A DNA stretch of 64,000 nt from Sneathiella marina (GTDB lineage: Bacteria > Pseudomonadota > Alphaproteobacteria > Sneathiellales > Sneathiellaceae). This document shows positions 35,397 to 46,783 of the stretch, piece after piece (positions within the stretch are counted from its first letter, which is position 1; each line of letters begins with the position of its first letter). The translations under genes were made by a program, and so were the position numbers. Below the pieces are notes generated by a model, which saw nothing but the letters and a program-made list of their open reading frames with translations, was not told the DNA's origin and ran no database searches. The stretch spans positions 2,440,501-2,504,500 of the forward strand of contig NZ_CP098747.1 of assembly GCF_023746535.1 (NCBI RefSeq). The letters run 5' to 3'.

Positions 35397-36155
35397 ATGA
35401 ATATTCACTTTACGGCCAGCGATACCGCCGATGCACAAGCGGCCCTGAAACGACTGATCCATCTATATGGGCATTGTCCGGTTGGCCAGGCTGAGATCAT
35501 CGTCGCGCTTGGCGGCGATGGATTTATGCTCGAAAGCATGCATGCATTTATGTCCAAAGAACTGCCTATTTACGGCATGAACAAGGGCACCATTGGGTTC
35601 TTGCTCAACAACTATGAAGAAGAAGGATTGATTGAACGATTGCAGGCGGGAGAGATCACGAAACTTCACCCTCTCAAAATGACAGCCACGGACATGCATG
35701 GCGAGCAATATGAAGAGCTCGCGATCAATGAAGTCTCCTTGCTTCGGGAAAGCCGACAGACAGCAAAAATTCAAATCTCCATAGATGGCCATGTAAAAGT
35801 CGATGAATTAACCTGTGACGGCGTCCTTGTTGCGACGCCCGCCGGCAGCACGGCTTATAATTATTCTGCCCACGGCCCCATCTTGCCCGTCAATGCGGGC
35901 GCTTTGGCCCTTACGCCGATCAGTGCGTTCCGGCCCCGACGTTGGCGTGGGGCTATCCTGCCCCGGGAAGCGAAAATTGAACTGCGCGTGCTGGAATCTA
36001 AAAAGCGCCCGGTAAGTGCGGTGGCTGACGCCGTCGAAATTCGCGACGTATCGACAGTAATTGTCGAAGAGCAAAGAACCACAACCCTGCATCTTCTCTT
36101 CGATCCAGAGCATAATCTGGAAAGGCGCATTCTAGATGAACAATTTATTCTTTGA
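35397..36155 (+). CDS. nadK: NAD kinase
   Basis: Phosphorylates NAD to NADP using ATP. The 252-residue length is typical of the short alphaproteobacterial type. GGDG is present in [14 protein letters not shown], followed by [14 protein letters not shown], the NE(V/A) region [14 protein letters not shown] and the substrate motif [15 protein letters not shown]. It begins 7 bp after moaA. The enoyl-CoA hydratase gene follows on the same strand after about 80 bp. Confidence 0.95.
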   Translation: MNIHFTASDTADAQAALKRLIHLYGHCPVGQAEIIVALGGDGFMLESMHAFMSKELPIYGMNKGTIGFLLNNYEEEGLIERLQAGEITKLHPLKMTATDMHGEQYEELAINEVSLLRESRQTAKIQISIDGHVKVDELTCDGVLVATPAGSTAYNYSAHGPILPVNAGALALTPISAFRPRRWRGAILPREAKIELRVLESKKRPVSAVADAVEIRDVSTVIVEEQRTTTLHLLFDPEHNLERRILDEQFIL

Positions 36156-36237
36156 GCGTAGCCGTCAAAGCCCATAACAATTACAAATATTGCGCGATTG
36201 CTGGCACTCAGCGAGCGCCTTAAAAAGGAATACAAGC

Positions 36238-37005
36238 ATGACCAATGCTATTGTCGTAACGATCGAAAATGGTATCCAGAATTTAAAAATCAATCGGCCT
36301 GAAAAGAAAAATGCGCTGACACAGGAGATGTATGGCATCCTGGCCAAATCCTTGCGCGACGCGGAGCAAAATCCTGAAATTCGTGTCAGCGTAATTACAG
36401 GTACTGAAGATAGCTTCACAAGTGGTAACGATATTATGGATTTTATCCAAAATCCGGCTTCAGGAGAGGATGCCCCTGTCATTCAGTTTCTATATGCCCT
36501 TGCTGAAATTCAAAAGCCATTAATCGCAGCCGTAAACGGATTGGCGATCGGGATCGGAACAACAATGCTCTTACATTGTGATCTCGTTTATGCTTCGGAA
36601 AATGCCAGTTTCGCCCTTCCTTTTGTTAACCTGGCCCTCGTTCCGGAAGCCGCTTCCAGCTTTTTGCTGCCAAGAATGCTAGGGCACCAACGCGCCGCCG
36701 AGCTATTGTTACTTGGCGAAAACTTTTCCGCCAATACGGCACTGGACGCCGGTATCGTAAATGCAGTGACCACTCCGGACCAGGTGGAGGAAACCGCAAT
36801 GGCTGCCGCATTAAAACTTTCCAAGAAAGCACCAGAAGCTGTTCGGCTGACCAAATCCTTGATGAAGGGCAATTCGGAACAAGTAAAAGCATCCATGCAG
36901 ACGGAATTACAGGCGTTCAGCTCCCGTCTAACATCTCCCGAAGCCATGGAAGCTATGCAAGCTTTCATGGAGCGCCGCCTTCCAGATTTCTCAAAATTTT
37001 CCTAA
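36238..37005 (+). CDS. Enoyl-CoA hydratase/isomerase family protein
   Basis: Crotonase-fold enzyme of about 255 residues. The oxyanion-hole segments are FTSGNDIMDF and VNGLAIGIGTTMLLHCDLV, then FALPFVNLALVPEAASSFLL with one glutamate (E in VPEAAS) at a catalytic position and RAAELLLLGENFSA. The pattern resembles PaaG-type or Delta3-Delta2 enoyl-CoA isomerases as much as hydratases, so the reaction is not settled. I chose ATG 36238 with AAGGA eight bases upstream. It is not clearly operonic with nadK. Confidence 0.85.
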   Translation: MTNAIVVTIENGIQNLKINRPEKKNALTQEMYGILAKSLRDAEQNPEIRVSVITGTEDSFTSGNDIMDFIQNPASGEDAPVIQFLYALAEIQKPLIAAVNGLAIGIGTTMLLHCDLVYASENASFALPFVNLALVPEAASSFLLPRMLGHQRAAELLLLGENFSANTALDAGIVNAVTTPDQVEETAMAAALKLSKKAPEAVRLTKSLMKGNSEQVKASMQTELQAFSSRLTSPEAMEAMQAFMERRLPDFSKFS

Positions 37006-37024
37006 TTTGTAAATATATTGAGGT

Positions 37025-37045
37025 CGAGCGTATTAAAAACGCTCG
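37025..37045 (+). terminator. Possible weak terminator after the enoyl-CoA hydratase gene
   Basis: CGAGCGT and ACGCTCG form a perfect 7-bp stem around an ATTAAAA loop, 19 bases past the stop codon. No run of T follows (CTTCTCAT), so it may be a stabilising hairpin rather than an intrinsic terminator. The rest of the 282-bp gap to parA is AT-rich with no recognised gene. Confidence 0.4.
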
Positions 37046-37248
37046 CTTCTCATCGCTTATCCAGCGAAAACCTGCTTTCTATTTCAGCCTAATTCACTGA
37101 AAAATAACGGTCTTTCATTTCGTTACAATTTTCTTAATTTTTGATACGGATTGGCGCTAATTCGTAAGTCTCTTTTAATTTTTAGTCGGTAATTTTGTTC
37201 CAATAGTGAAATCTGGATAAAGTTGATCGACTTGGAGTTTAGAACGGC

Positions 37249-37284
37249 AACTTCTCCAGCTAATAAGAACCGTGCAGGAGAGTT
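37249..37284 (+). promoter_or_regulatory. Hairpin covering the parA ribosome binding site
   Basis: AACTTCTCC (37249-37257) can pair with GGAGAGTT (37277-37284) with one bulged T. The downstream arm contains GGAG, the Shine-Dalgarno sequence seven bases before the parA ATG. If formed, it would hide the ribosome binding site. A near-palindrome with outer arms AAGT and ACTT (AAGTTGATCGACTT) lies about 15 bases upstream and could be an operator. Confidence 0.35.
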
Positions 37285-37287
37285 CTA

Positions 37288-37983
37288 ATGAAAGTTATCG
37301 CCGTCGCATCGCAAAAAGGTGGCTCAGGTAAAACGACGCTTGCGGGGCATTTGGCTGTTCAGGCCGAAATGGCTGGACAAGGACCGGTGGCCCTTGTCGA
37401 TACGGATCCACAAGGCAGCCTTTCCGAATGGTGGAATGAGCGCGAGGCGGAAACACCGTTATTTGCACGAACGACGGTGGAAAGACTAAGCGCCGATATA
37501 GGTCGTATGGAACAAATGGGTATTGGTCTCTTGATTGTCGATACCCCTCCTGCAATTACGTCTACAATTGCCAATGTTATCGGGCTTGCAGATCTCCTGA
37601 TTATACCGACACGGCCCAGCCCTCACGATTTGAGAGCTGTCGGCGCAACTGTTGAACTGGCAGAAGGCTTAAATACACCGCTAATCTTCGTGGTCAACGG
37701 TGCGACACCTCGTGCTCGCATCACAAGCGAGGCTGCTATTGCCCTGTCCCAACATGGGACGCTTGCCCCATCCGTCATTCATCAACGGGTTGATTTTGCT
37801 TCCAGTATGATTGACGGAAGAACGACCATGGAACTAAACCCCTCTTCCAAGTCCAGCGAAGAAATCAGCAAACTTTGGTCATATGTCCAGGAACGGGTAG
37901 CACGATTATCGCCAGCTTACCCGGCGTCTCCGAACCACGGAATGGCAGCTACTGCCGGTAACAACGGTGCGATTTATAACTGA
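37288..37983 (+). CDS. ParA-family partition/positioning ATPase (orphan)
   Basis: 231-residue deviant-Walker ATPase of the ParA/MinD group. It has the signature K10-GGSGK-T16 with both lysines, VDTDPQGSLSEW (switch I) and LLIVDTPPA (Walker B). It lacks an N-terminal DNA-binding domain, unlike type Ia plasmid ParA, and has a Pro/Gly-rich tail (YPASPNHGMAATAG). No parB or parS-like array is adjacent; its partner is probably the RHH-like protein encoded 32 bp downstream. It could position a plasmid-like element, chemoreceptor cluster or flagellar pole component. Chromosomal housekeeping ParA is not a good match because parB is absent. Confidence 0.88.
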   Translation: MKVIAVASQKGGSGKTTLAGHLAVQAEMAGQGPVALVDTDPQGSLSEWWNEREAETPLFARTTVERLSADIGRMEQMGIGLLIVDTPPAITSTIANVIGLADLLIIPTRPSPHDLRAVGATVELAEGLNTPLIFVVNGATPRARITSEAAIALSQHGTLAPSVIHQRVDFASSMIDGRTTMELNPSSKSSEEISKLWSYVQERVARLSPAYPASPNHGMAATAGNNGAIYN

Positions 37984-38015
37984 GTGTCGGTCTATTCAGG
38001 AAAAGAAGAAATACT

Positions 38016-38726
38016 ATGAAAGCAGCATTTTTAACAAGTTCACTTATCGCTCCGAAAGGGAAAGCCCTGCCGGCTTCTCGTTCAGCGACACCTACGAAGC
38101 TGTTAGATGACGAGTCAAACCGCCAGTCAGGTGTTTCCAGAATTTATGAACGGGTCCGCGAATATGCGGATCCGCATGAAGAAGATGACTCCACGATTAA
38201 CGCCGCAGTTAAGCAGAACGCAGAAAATGAAACAGCGGAAGATGCAATCATCCTCCATGAAGATGAAACTGTGTCTATTGCCGCAGAAGACGATATTTAC
38301 GATTTTTCGAAACCGGCAGAAAAAGAAGAAGAGCAATCGGTTTTTGATCGAATTCGGGAGCAAAAAAATGATGTAGATCCCGCTGAACCGATCTCGCCAC
38401 TGCTGGAAAAGCACGCGGCTCAAGAAGCGGAAACCGGCAAGAAACAAGCGCTTTCCAATCGAACACCGGTCGAGCCTTTACCGGTTGAACGATACACTGA
38501 AATTGCCACGGAAGTCTCAAAACTCACGAAAGACAAACTCGGCCGGATTAGAATATCCGTACGCATGGCGCCGAAAGATCATTTACAGCTGAAACTCATT
38601 GCCGCTCATACGCAAATGTCCGCGCAAGCCATTTTTGAAACAGCATTAGAAGAATATGTATCGAAACACGGATCCAGCATACTTCCTGAATCTTGCGCTT
38701 GTGTTTTGGATAAATCGTCTCTTTGA
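38016..38726 (+). CDS. Putative ribbon-helix-helix protein, partner of ParA
   Basis: 236 residues of unknown family. Residues 1-170 are highly charged and acidic with no clear fold (many E and D, e.g. DEDDSTINAAVKQNAENE-like composition) and likely disordered. The C-terminal part (~175-219) reads GRIRISVRMAPKDHLQLKL then IAAHTQMSAQAIFETALEEY, a strand followed by two helices like ribbon-helix-helix (CopG/ParG) DNA binders. It lies 32 bp after parA and 15 bp before the PAS_5-like gene. If the fold is right, it would be the centromere- or partner-binding component of the ParA unit. I see no better family match. Confidence 0.6.
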   Translation: MKAAFLTSSLIAPKGKALPASRSATPTKLLDDESNRQSGVSRIYERVREYADPHEEDDSTINAAVKQNAENETAEDAIILHEDETVSIAAEDDIYDFSKPAEKEEEQSVFDRIREQKNDVDPAEPISPLLEKHAAQEAETGKKQALSNRTPVEPLPVERYTEIATEVSKLTKDKLGRIRISVRMAPKDHLQLKLIAAHTQMSAQAIFETALEEYVSKHGSSILPESCACVLDKSSL

Positions 38727-38741
38727 TGGAAGTGATAGTCT

Positions 38742-39701
38742 ATGCGTGAAAATATAGCCAAAAAAGAACTGGAAATAGCGGATAACGCGGCTTCTTTGTC
38801 AAAAATCAAAGTAAGACGGCCAAAGGATTCTGCAAATTCCTCCAAGAAGAAAGCCAAAACCGGAGATATTACTGATCGCCTTCAGGCACTTGCCGATGAG
38901 TTGGAGGCCACCAAGCCTGCGATGCCGGTCGCGGAACCAGTATTTGAGGATACAGGAACAGATCTTTTTGAAGCGCCTGCCAATAAGACACCGACGTCAC
39001 CAGCAAAGAAAAAGCGGGCAAAATCCAAGCCCGCTGCCGAGAAACCTGTTCCGGCCCCAGTGCCAAAAGAAACTCCTGAAGCACCGATAAAAGCAAAAGC
39101 GCCAGAGCCTTCCTTAAAGAAGAAAGAGGTTATCCCGCCTGTAACAAAACCGGTTGTAGAAGCAAAGAAACCCGTTGCAGCGCCACCGGAAAAAGAAACA
39201 CCGGCCGCCGCATCCGCCGTTCCGCCGCGTCGGGCGAATTGGGCAAGGCCCGCATCGGCACCTGGTTGGCAGAAAAAGGTTCAAACACCCGATATACTGA
39301 GCTATTGGATGGAGATCCGAAATGGCAATCGGTATCCAACATGGCAAAATCTGGATACTCAAAAAATCGGGAAATTCTGGCCAAATTGCGTGTTGGTTCA
39401 CTGCAATCATGCCTCGGGTCGCTTACAACTGGAAACCAGCTTTTCCAATGAGCTTCGTCATTCGGCAAAACGCGCCAATCCGCTTCGGGATTTCACGACG
39501 GATATTGATTTTTCTCCGATGGTCGTTGATTGGGTTTTGAGTCTGGCTCGTGATGTGGCGAATACCGGTAAGCCGGCACATGGCACCGAGTATTTTCCGT
39601 CGGTTTTCGACGAAACTCCCCTCCGCGTGATTGCCCTGCCGCTTAGTGAAAATCAAGTCGATGTTGATCATGTTCTCTGCTATGTGCAAAAACTCAGCTA
39701 G
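38742..39701 (+). CDS. Disordered linker protein with C-terminal PAS_5-like domain
   Basis: 319 residues. Residues 1-180 are Lys/Pro/Ala/Glu-rich low-complexity linker (KPAAEKPVPAPVPKETPEAP). The last ~130 resemble the PAS_5 family of alphaproteobacteria: DILSYWMEIRNGNRYP, TWQNLDTQKIGKFWPNCVLV, and a closing VIALPLSENQVDVDHVLCY. PAS_5 proteins are sensory or adaptor modules of unknown signal. It is the third gene of the ParA unit, starting 15 bp after the RHH-like gene. The long linker suggests a tethering protein; a polar or envelope anchor is possible but no membrane helix is visible. Confidence 0.65.
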   Translation: MRENIAKKELEIADNAASLSKIKVRRPKDSANSSKKKAKTGDITDRLQALADELEATKPAMPVAEPVFEDTGTDLFEAPANKTPTSPAKKKRAKSKPAAEKPVPAPVPKETPEAPIKAKAPEPSLKKKEVIPPVTKPVVEAKKPVAAPPEKETPAAASAVPPRRANWARPASAPGWQKKVQTPDILSYWMEIRNGNRYPTWQNLDTQKIGKFWPNCVLVHCNHASGRLQLETSFSNELRHSAKRANPLRDFTTDIDFSPMVVDWVLSLARDVANTGKPAHGTEYFPSVFDETPLRVIALPLSENQVDVDHVLCYVQKLS

Positions 39702-39706
39702 GAGAC

Positions 39707-40066
39707 CTAGCTTTTCGTTTTTGCGTAGCTGGTTATCCGTGCTTTTTGCTCGTCCTTGAAACCAACCAGAAATTCATCTGCAAGTTTAAATATTGGCCGT
39801 TTCATCAATGTCGGCAATTCAACGAGCAAGGACGACTGGTCACCGGTTTCCAAGACCTCTTTTTGCGAATCCTCGAGGTTGCGATACGTCGTTCCGCGTT
39901 TGTTGATAAGAACGTCATGATCAAGCTTTGATAACCACAACTTTGCCATTTCCTGATCAAATCCATCTTTCCTCAAATCGTGGAACTGATGCGGGATTCC
40001 TTCTTTATCCAGCCATTTGAGGGCTTTCTTGCAGGTATCACAATTTTTGATTCCATAAATAACCAT
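39707..40066 (-). CDS. ArsC/Spx-like thiol-redox protein (YffB type)
   Basis: 119 residues, thioredoxin-fold protein of the ArsC family. MVIYGIKNCDTCKK has the CxxC pair C9/C12, followed by FHDLRKDGFDQEM and the conserved INKRGTTYRNL region, then PTLMKRPIFKLADEFLVGF. The NKRGTTYR and MKRPI blocks match YffB-like reductases more than arsenate reductases. It ends 5 bp from the convergent PAS_5-like gene. No arsenic resistance genes are near. Confidence 0.88.
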   Translation of the reverse strand: MVIYGIKNCDTCKKALKWLDKEGIPHQFHDLRKDGFDQEMAKLWLSKLDHDVLINKRGTTYRNLEDSQKEVLETGDQSSLLVELPTLMKRPIFKLADEFLVGFKDEQKARITSYAKTKS

Positions 40067-40170
40067 TATTCAATATTCCCATCACCGGTCGTCAAAAAAT
40101 TGAGGATATGGCCGCCTTATCATACCCGGAACATAAATTAACCGGATCTTAATACTCACAATGAAAGATA

Positions 40171-40258
40171 GAAAGGTCCAAGGTTGATCGAAGCTGTTTT
40201 TGTCCATTCCACCCTCCCCTCGATGACAAGAATGGCTTCGATTACCTTTCTTTTTTAG
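40171..40258 (+). ncRNA. Candidate structured RNA or terminator between arsC-like and tgt genes
   Basis: On the plus strand AAGGTTGATCGAAGC (40180-40194) and GCTTCGATTACCTT (40235-40248) form a long stem with one unpaired base, and the inner part can pair CATTC with GAATG. The outer GAAAGGT/ACCTTTC can extend it. A T-rich run (TTTCTTTTTTAG) follows. Neighbouring genes on both sides are on the minus strand, so a plus-strand terminator here implies a small transcript of its own. No known RNA family is recognised and no clear promoter is seen; it may also just be an antisense stop. Confidence 0.3.
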
Positions 40259-40264
40259 AAATGT

Positions 40265-42426
<2,162 letters not shown>

Positions 42427-42441
42427 GTCTCAAAACGCAAA

Positions 42442-42469
42442 CGAACGGCATGCATCTGCAAACCGTTCG
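42442..42469 (-). terminator. Possible terminator after the cyclophilin gene
   Basis: CGAACGG (42442-42448) and CCGTTCG (42463-42469) form a perfect 7-bp stem with a 14-base loop containing a TGCATGCA-like palindrome. Read on the minus strand, TTTGCGTTTTG follows, a weak T-run, just before queA. It may partly terminate the coaD-cyclophilin transcript. Confidence 0.45.
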
Positions 42470-42492
42470 CTCCTTCAATGAATAAGTATCCG

Positions 42493-42975
42493 CTACGCGA
42501 CGTCTGCCGCGACTTTCAAGCTTATGATATTCTCAGGATCTGTAACGGATCCATTGGACATGCTATCGCCTTTCTTAATGGCGTGGACATGCTCCATTCC
42601 CTCAACAACTTGGCCCCATACGGAATATTGATTATCCAGATGCGGGGAGCGGGCAAACATAATAAAGAACTGGCTGTCAGCGCTATCGGGGTGACCAGCA
42701 CGTGCCATGGAACAAGTTCCCTCCACATGAGGTTCCTCCGTAAATTCGGATGCCAGATTTTGACCGGACCCCCCCATGCCATTTCCATCCGGGCAGCCTG
42801 TCTGCGCCATAAAACCATCAATCACCCGATGGAAAACAATTCCGTCATAAAAACCGGCGCGCGCCAGTTCCTTGATCCTGGCCACATGATTTGGGGCAAG
42901 ATCAGGCCGCATTTCGATGACAACACGGCCATCTTTCGTTTCAAGATATAAAGTATTTTCAAGATCACCGGCCAT
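42493..42975 (-). CDS. Cyclophilin-type peptidylprolyl isomerase
   Basis: 160-residue cytoplasmic cyclophilin catalysing cis-trans isomerisation of prolyl bonds. FHRVIDGFMAQTG holds the catalytic Arg and Gln, SMARAGHPDSADSQFFIM the second active-site stretch, and YSVWGQVVEGMEHVHAI the end. No signal peptide precedes MAGDLENTLYLETKDGRV, so it is cytosolic. The coaD gene lies 45 bp upstream and queA downstream on the same strand. Confidence 0.93.
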   Translation of the reverse strand: MAGDLENTLYLETKDGRVVIEMRPDLAPNHVARIKELARAGFYDGIVFHRVIDGFMAQTGCPDGNGMGGSGQNLASEFTEEPHVEGTCSMARAGHPDSADSQFFIMFARSPHLDNQYSVWGQVVEGMEHVHAIKKGDSMSNGSVTDPENIISLKVAADVA

Positions 42976-43020
42976 TTTGCCACTCCTGTTATGTTTGAGC
43001 CCGGCTCAAACGTCGTAGAA

Positions 43021-43530
43021 TTAAGTTCTGTTATGTATTTCGGTAACACGCTCTGCAATTTTCTTCGCAGTTGTTGCCGAGACAAATTTTGTTATGTCAC
43101 CATTCAATAAGGCTATTTCTTTCACCAGACTGGAGGCGATGAATTGATGCTGATCCGAGGCCATCAGAAAGACAGTTTCAATTTCCGAATTTAATCGCCT
43201 GTTCATACCAACCATTTGAAATTCATACTCAAAATCCGATACAGCACGAAGTCCGCGAATAATGATGGCAGCCCCGACTTCTTCTGCAAAATGCATAAGC
43301 AAGTTATTAAAGGGCTTAACGACAAAATTAGTTCCGGGAAATTCTTCGGTCATTTTCGCGACCATGCTAACCCGCTCTTCAACGGTAAATAACGGATTTT
43401 TCCCTGGGTTCATTGCGACGCCAATAACCAATGTATCAACAAGTTTTGACGCCCGTTTGATAATATCATAATGGCCCAATGTTATGGGATCAAAGGTGCC
43501 GGGGTATAACCCGACCCGATTTTTCGACAT
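43021..43530 (-). CDS. coaD: Phosphopantetheine adenylyltransferase
   Basis: Fourth step of coenzyme A synthesis. GLYPGTFDPITLGHYDII holds the nucleotidyltransferase TxGH motif. RGLRAVSDFEYEFQM, FLMASDQHQFIASSLVKEIA and the C-terminal EIHNRT complete the 169-residue family pattern. It lies between gyrA (35 bp upstream) and the cyclophilin gene; gyrA-coaD-ppiB clustering is common in alphaproteobacteria. Confidence 0.97.
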   Translation of the reverse strand: MSKNRVGLYPGTFDPITLGHYDIIKRASKLVDTLVIGVAMNPGKNPLFTVEERVSMVAKMTEEFPGTNFVVKPFNNLLMHFAEEVGAAIIIRGLRAVSDFEYEFQMVGMNRRLNSEIETVFLMASDQHQFIASSLVKEIALLNGDITKFVSATTAKKIAERVTEIHNRT

Positions 43531-43565
43531 GGTCTTTCCTTCTCTATATTTGCTAATTCTTGATG

Positions 43566-46319
43566 TTAGCTTTCATCCGTATCGGGAATAGAATTATCTT
43601 CTGATGGTGAATCAATCGCCTCACCTTCTCCATCAATTTCAATATCCTCTGCATTATCCTCTTCAGATTTTGCATCGGCCAACGCCGTTACGGAAACAAC
43701 TTCCTCGCCTTCTGCCGTTTTGAACAATGTCACGCCTTGGGTATTACGTCCAGCAATACGGATATCTGTTACAGGTGTTCTGATCAGTTTGCCGCCGTTG
43801 GTAACCAGCATAATCTGCTCGTCTACTGTAATGGGGAATGTCGAAATAACTTCTCCGTTTCGGCTGGAGGTCTCGATATTTATTATCCCCTGGCCGCCAC
43901 GATTGGTCACGCGATACTCATAGGCGTTTGTCCGTTTGCCATATCCATTTACGGTAATGGCCAACAAAACCTCTTCCTGCTCAAAAAGTTCGTTATAACG
44001 TTCCGGCAATATGCCGCCATATTCCTGAACAACACCTTCTTCATCCACAGAGCGACGCGCTTTCAAATAGGCATCGCGTTGCTCGATTTCAATATCAACA
44101 TGATTGAGGATAGACATGCCTATAACACTATCGCCCTTGGCAAGCTTCATTCCGCGGACACCGCTGGAATCCCGTCCTTTAAACAAGCGAACATCGGTAG
44201 CCCTGAAGCGGATACATTTACCCTGACGTGCTACCAGCAGAACATCGGAAGCTTCCGTGCAGATCTTTACCCCAATGAGTTGATCATCCTCGTCGAGCTT
44301 CATGGCAATCTTGCCATTCGATTTCACGTTTGAAAAATCGCTCAAACGGTTTCGGCGAACATTTCCTTTCGCCGTTGAGAACATCACTTCCAGCTCCGCC
44401 CAGCTTTCTTCTTCTTCCGGAAGCGGCATCAATGTGTAGATTACTTCCCCTTCTTCGAGCGGTAGAAGATTAATAATCGCCTTGCCCAGACTTTGCGGTG
44501 ACCCCAAGGGTAATCTGTACACTTTGAGTTTATACACGCGCCCGAAGGAAGAAAAGAAGAGGACAGGTGTATGAGTATTGACCACAAATACCTGCGTGAC
44601 GAAATCCTCGTCGCGAGTTTGCATGCCTGCGCGACCCTTGCCGCCGCGGCGTTGCGGTTTATACGTGGAAAGCGGTACCCGCTTAATGTAGCCCTTATGG
44701 CTTACCGTGAGCACCATATCTTCACGTTGAATAAGATCTTCGATGTCATGCTCGAATTCATTCTCTTCGATGACGGTGCGGCGCGGAACAGCGTATTTTT
44801 CCTTCATCTCCAGAAGCTCGTCCTGAATGATGCTGATTAACCGTGGGCGGCTGGAAAGAATATCGAGATAGTCAACAATCTTTTCCCCGAGACCCCGAAG
44901 TTCATCGCCAATTTCATTTTGCCCCAGAGCCGTCAGGCGCTGTAAGCGAAGGTCAAGTATGGCCCGCGCCTGCGCTTCAGAAAGCCGGTATGTCCCGTCC
45001 TCCTTGATCGCATATTCCGGGTCATCAACAAGCTGGATCAGCGCAGCAACAGAACTTGCATCCCAATCCTTACCCATCAACTGCGAACGCGCGGTCACTG
45101 GATCCGGCGCAGCACGGATTAACTTGATAATCTCATCAATATTGGCAACGGCAATTGCCAATCCAATCAATACATGAGCACGTTCACGGGCTTTATTCAG
45201 CAGGAATTTCGTCCGTCGCGTAATAACCTCTTCACGGAAATCAAGAAAAGCTTCCAGCATTTCCTTGACGTTAAGCAATTCCGGCTTACCGCGGTTAAGC
45301 GATAGCATATTCACACCAAAGGATGTTTGCAGTGATGTATATCGAAAGAGCTGATTTAACACGACTTCCGGCATTGCGTCCCGTTTGATCTCAACAACAA
45401 CGCGCACACCATGACGATCAGATTCATCCCGCAAATCGCCGATACCTTCGACTTTTTTCGCGCGCACAAGATCCGCAATTTGCTCGACCAGCCGGGCCTT
45501 ATTCACCTGATAAGGGATCTCGGTGACAATTAACGCCTGACGATCTTTCCTGATCTCTTCAATATCGACTTTCGCCCGCATAATCACGGACCCCCGTCCC
45601 GTGGTCAGGCCGCTGATAGAACCGGTCCTTCCAAGAATGACACCGCCGGTCGGGAAATCAGGTGCCGGAATATACTCCAGCAGCTCTTCCGTTGCCATTT
45701 CCGGCTTGGCTAACAACGCAATACTGCCGTCAATAACTTCGCCCAAATTATGCGGCGGGATATTTGTCGCCATGCCAACGGCAATACCACCAGCGCCATT
45801 GACCAAAAGATTAGGGTAGCGGGCTGGCAGAACCGAAGGCTCACGTTCACTGTCATCATAATTATTAACAAAATCGACGGTGTCTTTATCAATATCGTCG
45901 ATAAGGCTTTCCGCCGCCTTTTGCAGCCGGGCTTCCGTATATCGCATGGCGGCGGCTTTATCACCATCCATGGATCCGAAGTTACCCTGCCCTTCCACAA
46001 GCTTCAGGCTCATGGAGAAGTCCTGCGCCAGGCGAACCATGGCATCGTAAATTGCGCTATCACCATGGGGGTGGTATCGACCCATAACGTCACCAACTAC
46101 ACGGGCAGATTTTCGGAACGCCTTATCCGATGTATAGCCATTTTCATACATGGCATAAACAATCCGCCGATGGACGGGTTTAAGGCCATCACGCGCGTCC
46201 GGCAATGCCCGCGAAACGATGACACTCATGGCATAGTCCAGATAGGACCGCCGCATTTCCTCTTCTATAGTGACAGGAACAATATCGTTATCAGAAGGGG
46301 GTATAGTTACGTCGTTCAA
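43566..46319 (-). CDS. gyrA: DNA gyrase subunit A
   Basis: Breaks and reseals DNA during supercoiling. The 917-residue protein has the active-site tyrosine Y127 (E. coli Y122) in [11 protein letters not shown]. The quinolone-resistance region [16 protein letters not shown] keeps Ser at 88 and Asp at 92, the wild-type residues. Beta-pinwheel CTD repeats, including the GyrA-box [11 protein letters not shown], fill the C-terminal third. The last ~40 residues are strongly acidic ([16 protein letters not shown]), an extension longer than in E. coli. coaD follows after 35 bp. Confidence 0.97.
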   Translation of the reverse strand: MNDVTIPPSDNDIVPVTIEEEMRRSYLDYAMSVIVSRALPDARDGLKPVHRRIVYAMYENGYTSDKAFRKSARVVGDVMGRYHPHGDSAIYDAMVRLAQDFSMSLKLVEGQGNFGSMDGDKAAAMRYTEARLQKAAESLIDDIDKDTVDFVNNYDDSEREPSVLPARYPNLLVNGAGGIAVGMATNIPPHNLGEVIDGSIALLAKPEMATEELLEYIPAPDFPTGGVILGRTGSISGLTTGRGSVIMRAKVDIEEIRKDRQALIVTEIPYQVNKARLVEQIADLVRAKKVEGIGDLRDESDRHGVRVVVEIKRDAMPEVVLNQLFRYTSLQTSFGVNMLSLNRGKPELLNVKEMLEAFLDFREEVITRRTKFLLNKARERAHVLIGLAIAVANIDEIIKLIRAAPDPVTARSQLMGKDWDASSVAALIQLVDDPEYAIKEDGTYRLSEAQARAILDLRLQRLTALGQNEIGDELRGLGEKIVDYLDILSSRPRLISIIQDELLEMKEKYAVPRRTVIEENEFEHDIEDLIQREDMVLTVSHKGYIKRVPLSTYKPQRRGGKGRAGMQTRDEDFVTQVFVVNTHTPVLFFSSFGRVYKLKVYRLPLGSPQSLGKAIINLLPLEEGEVIYTLMPLPEEEESWAELEVMFSTAKGNVRRNRLSDFSNVKSNGKIAMKLDEDDQLIGVKICTEASDVLLVARQGKCIRFRATDVRLFKGRDSSGVRGMKLAKGDSVIGMSILNHVDIEIEQRDAYLKARRSVDEEGVVQEYGGILPERYNELFEQEEVLLAITVNGYGKRTNAYEYRVTNRGGQGIINIETSSRNGEVISTFPITVDEQIMLVTNGGKLIRTPVTDIRIAGRNTQGVTLFKTAEGEEVVSVTALADAKSEEDNAEDIEIDGEGEAIDSPSEDNSIPDTDES

Positions 46320-46522
46320 GGCAGGATTCCAGAATAAACTTTTCCATGCTCAGAATGATCTTTTGCATGCTGTAAAACTCAAAACTCCCTTCCCGTTTTC
46401 AACGCAAGAGAAGGTTACCATGTTCTACAAGAAAAGAGGCGCCAACGCAACCTATTGCAGTTGCGAAATGGCGCCCAAAACTGTCTTTTTTCAGATGGGG
46501 TTATATCACAGGGGTGAAGAGC

Positions 46523-46783
46523 TCAAGCACCAGAAACAGTAGGTTTTTTTGCTCCATGCAACGGACCTGTTTTTACCACTCTATTCGTGACCATCCGACC
46601 GTGGAGTTTGCTAATGATATTGCTGCCTGTTTTTTCAAACATGAAGGGAAAAACAGCATGAACCAGGGCACAAAATCCAGCGACGAATAACCAGAAAGAA
46701 AATGTTGCCGACATTTCCATATGCTCAACATAGGTTTCATTTACTGACGAGGGGTGTTCTGTGAATAATGTTGATAAGGTCAT
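46523..46783 (-). CDS. DUF6356 family small membrane protein
   Basis: 86 residues. FTEHPSSVNETYVEHMEMS, followed by a membrane helix (FWLFVAGFCALVHAVFPFMF) and KTGSNIISKLHGRMVTNR, fits DUF6356, a small alphaproteobacterial family with no known function. One or two short hydrophobic segments are possible. The C-terminal tail is basic. It stands alone between gyrA and the Lrp gene, 203 bp from gyrA. Confidence 0.75.
   Translation of the reverse strand: MTLSTLFTEHPSSVNETYVEHMEMSATFSFWLFVAGFCALVHAVFPFMFEKTGSNIISKLHGRMVTNRVVKTGPLHGAKKPTVSGA

Noticed and set aside
37288-37983. Chromosome-partition ParA next to parB and gid genes
   Set aside because: No parB, gidB or parS-like sequence is adjacent, and the two neighbours have other domains.
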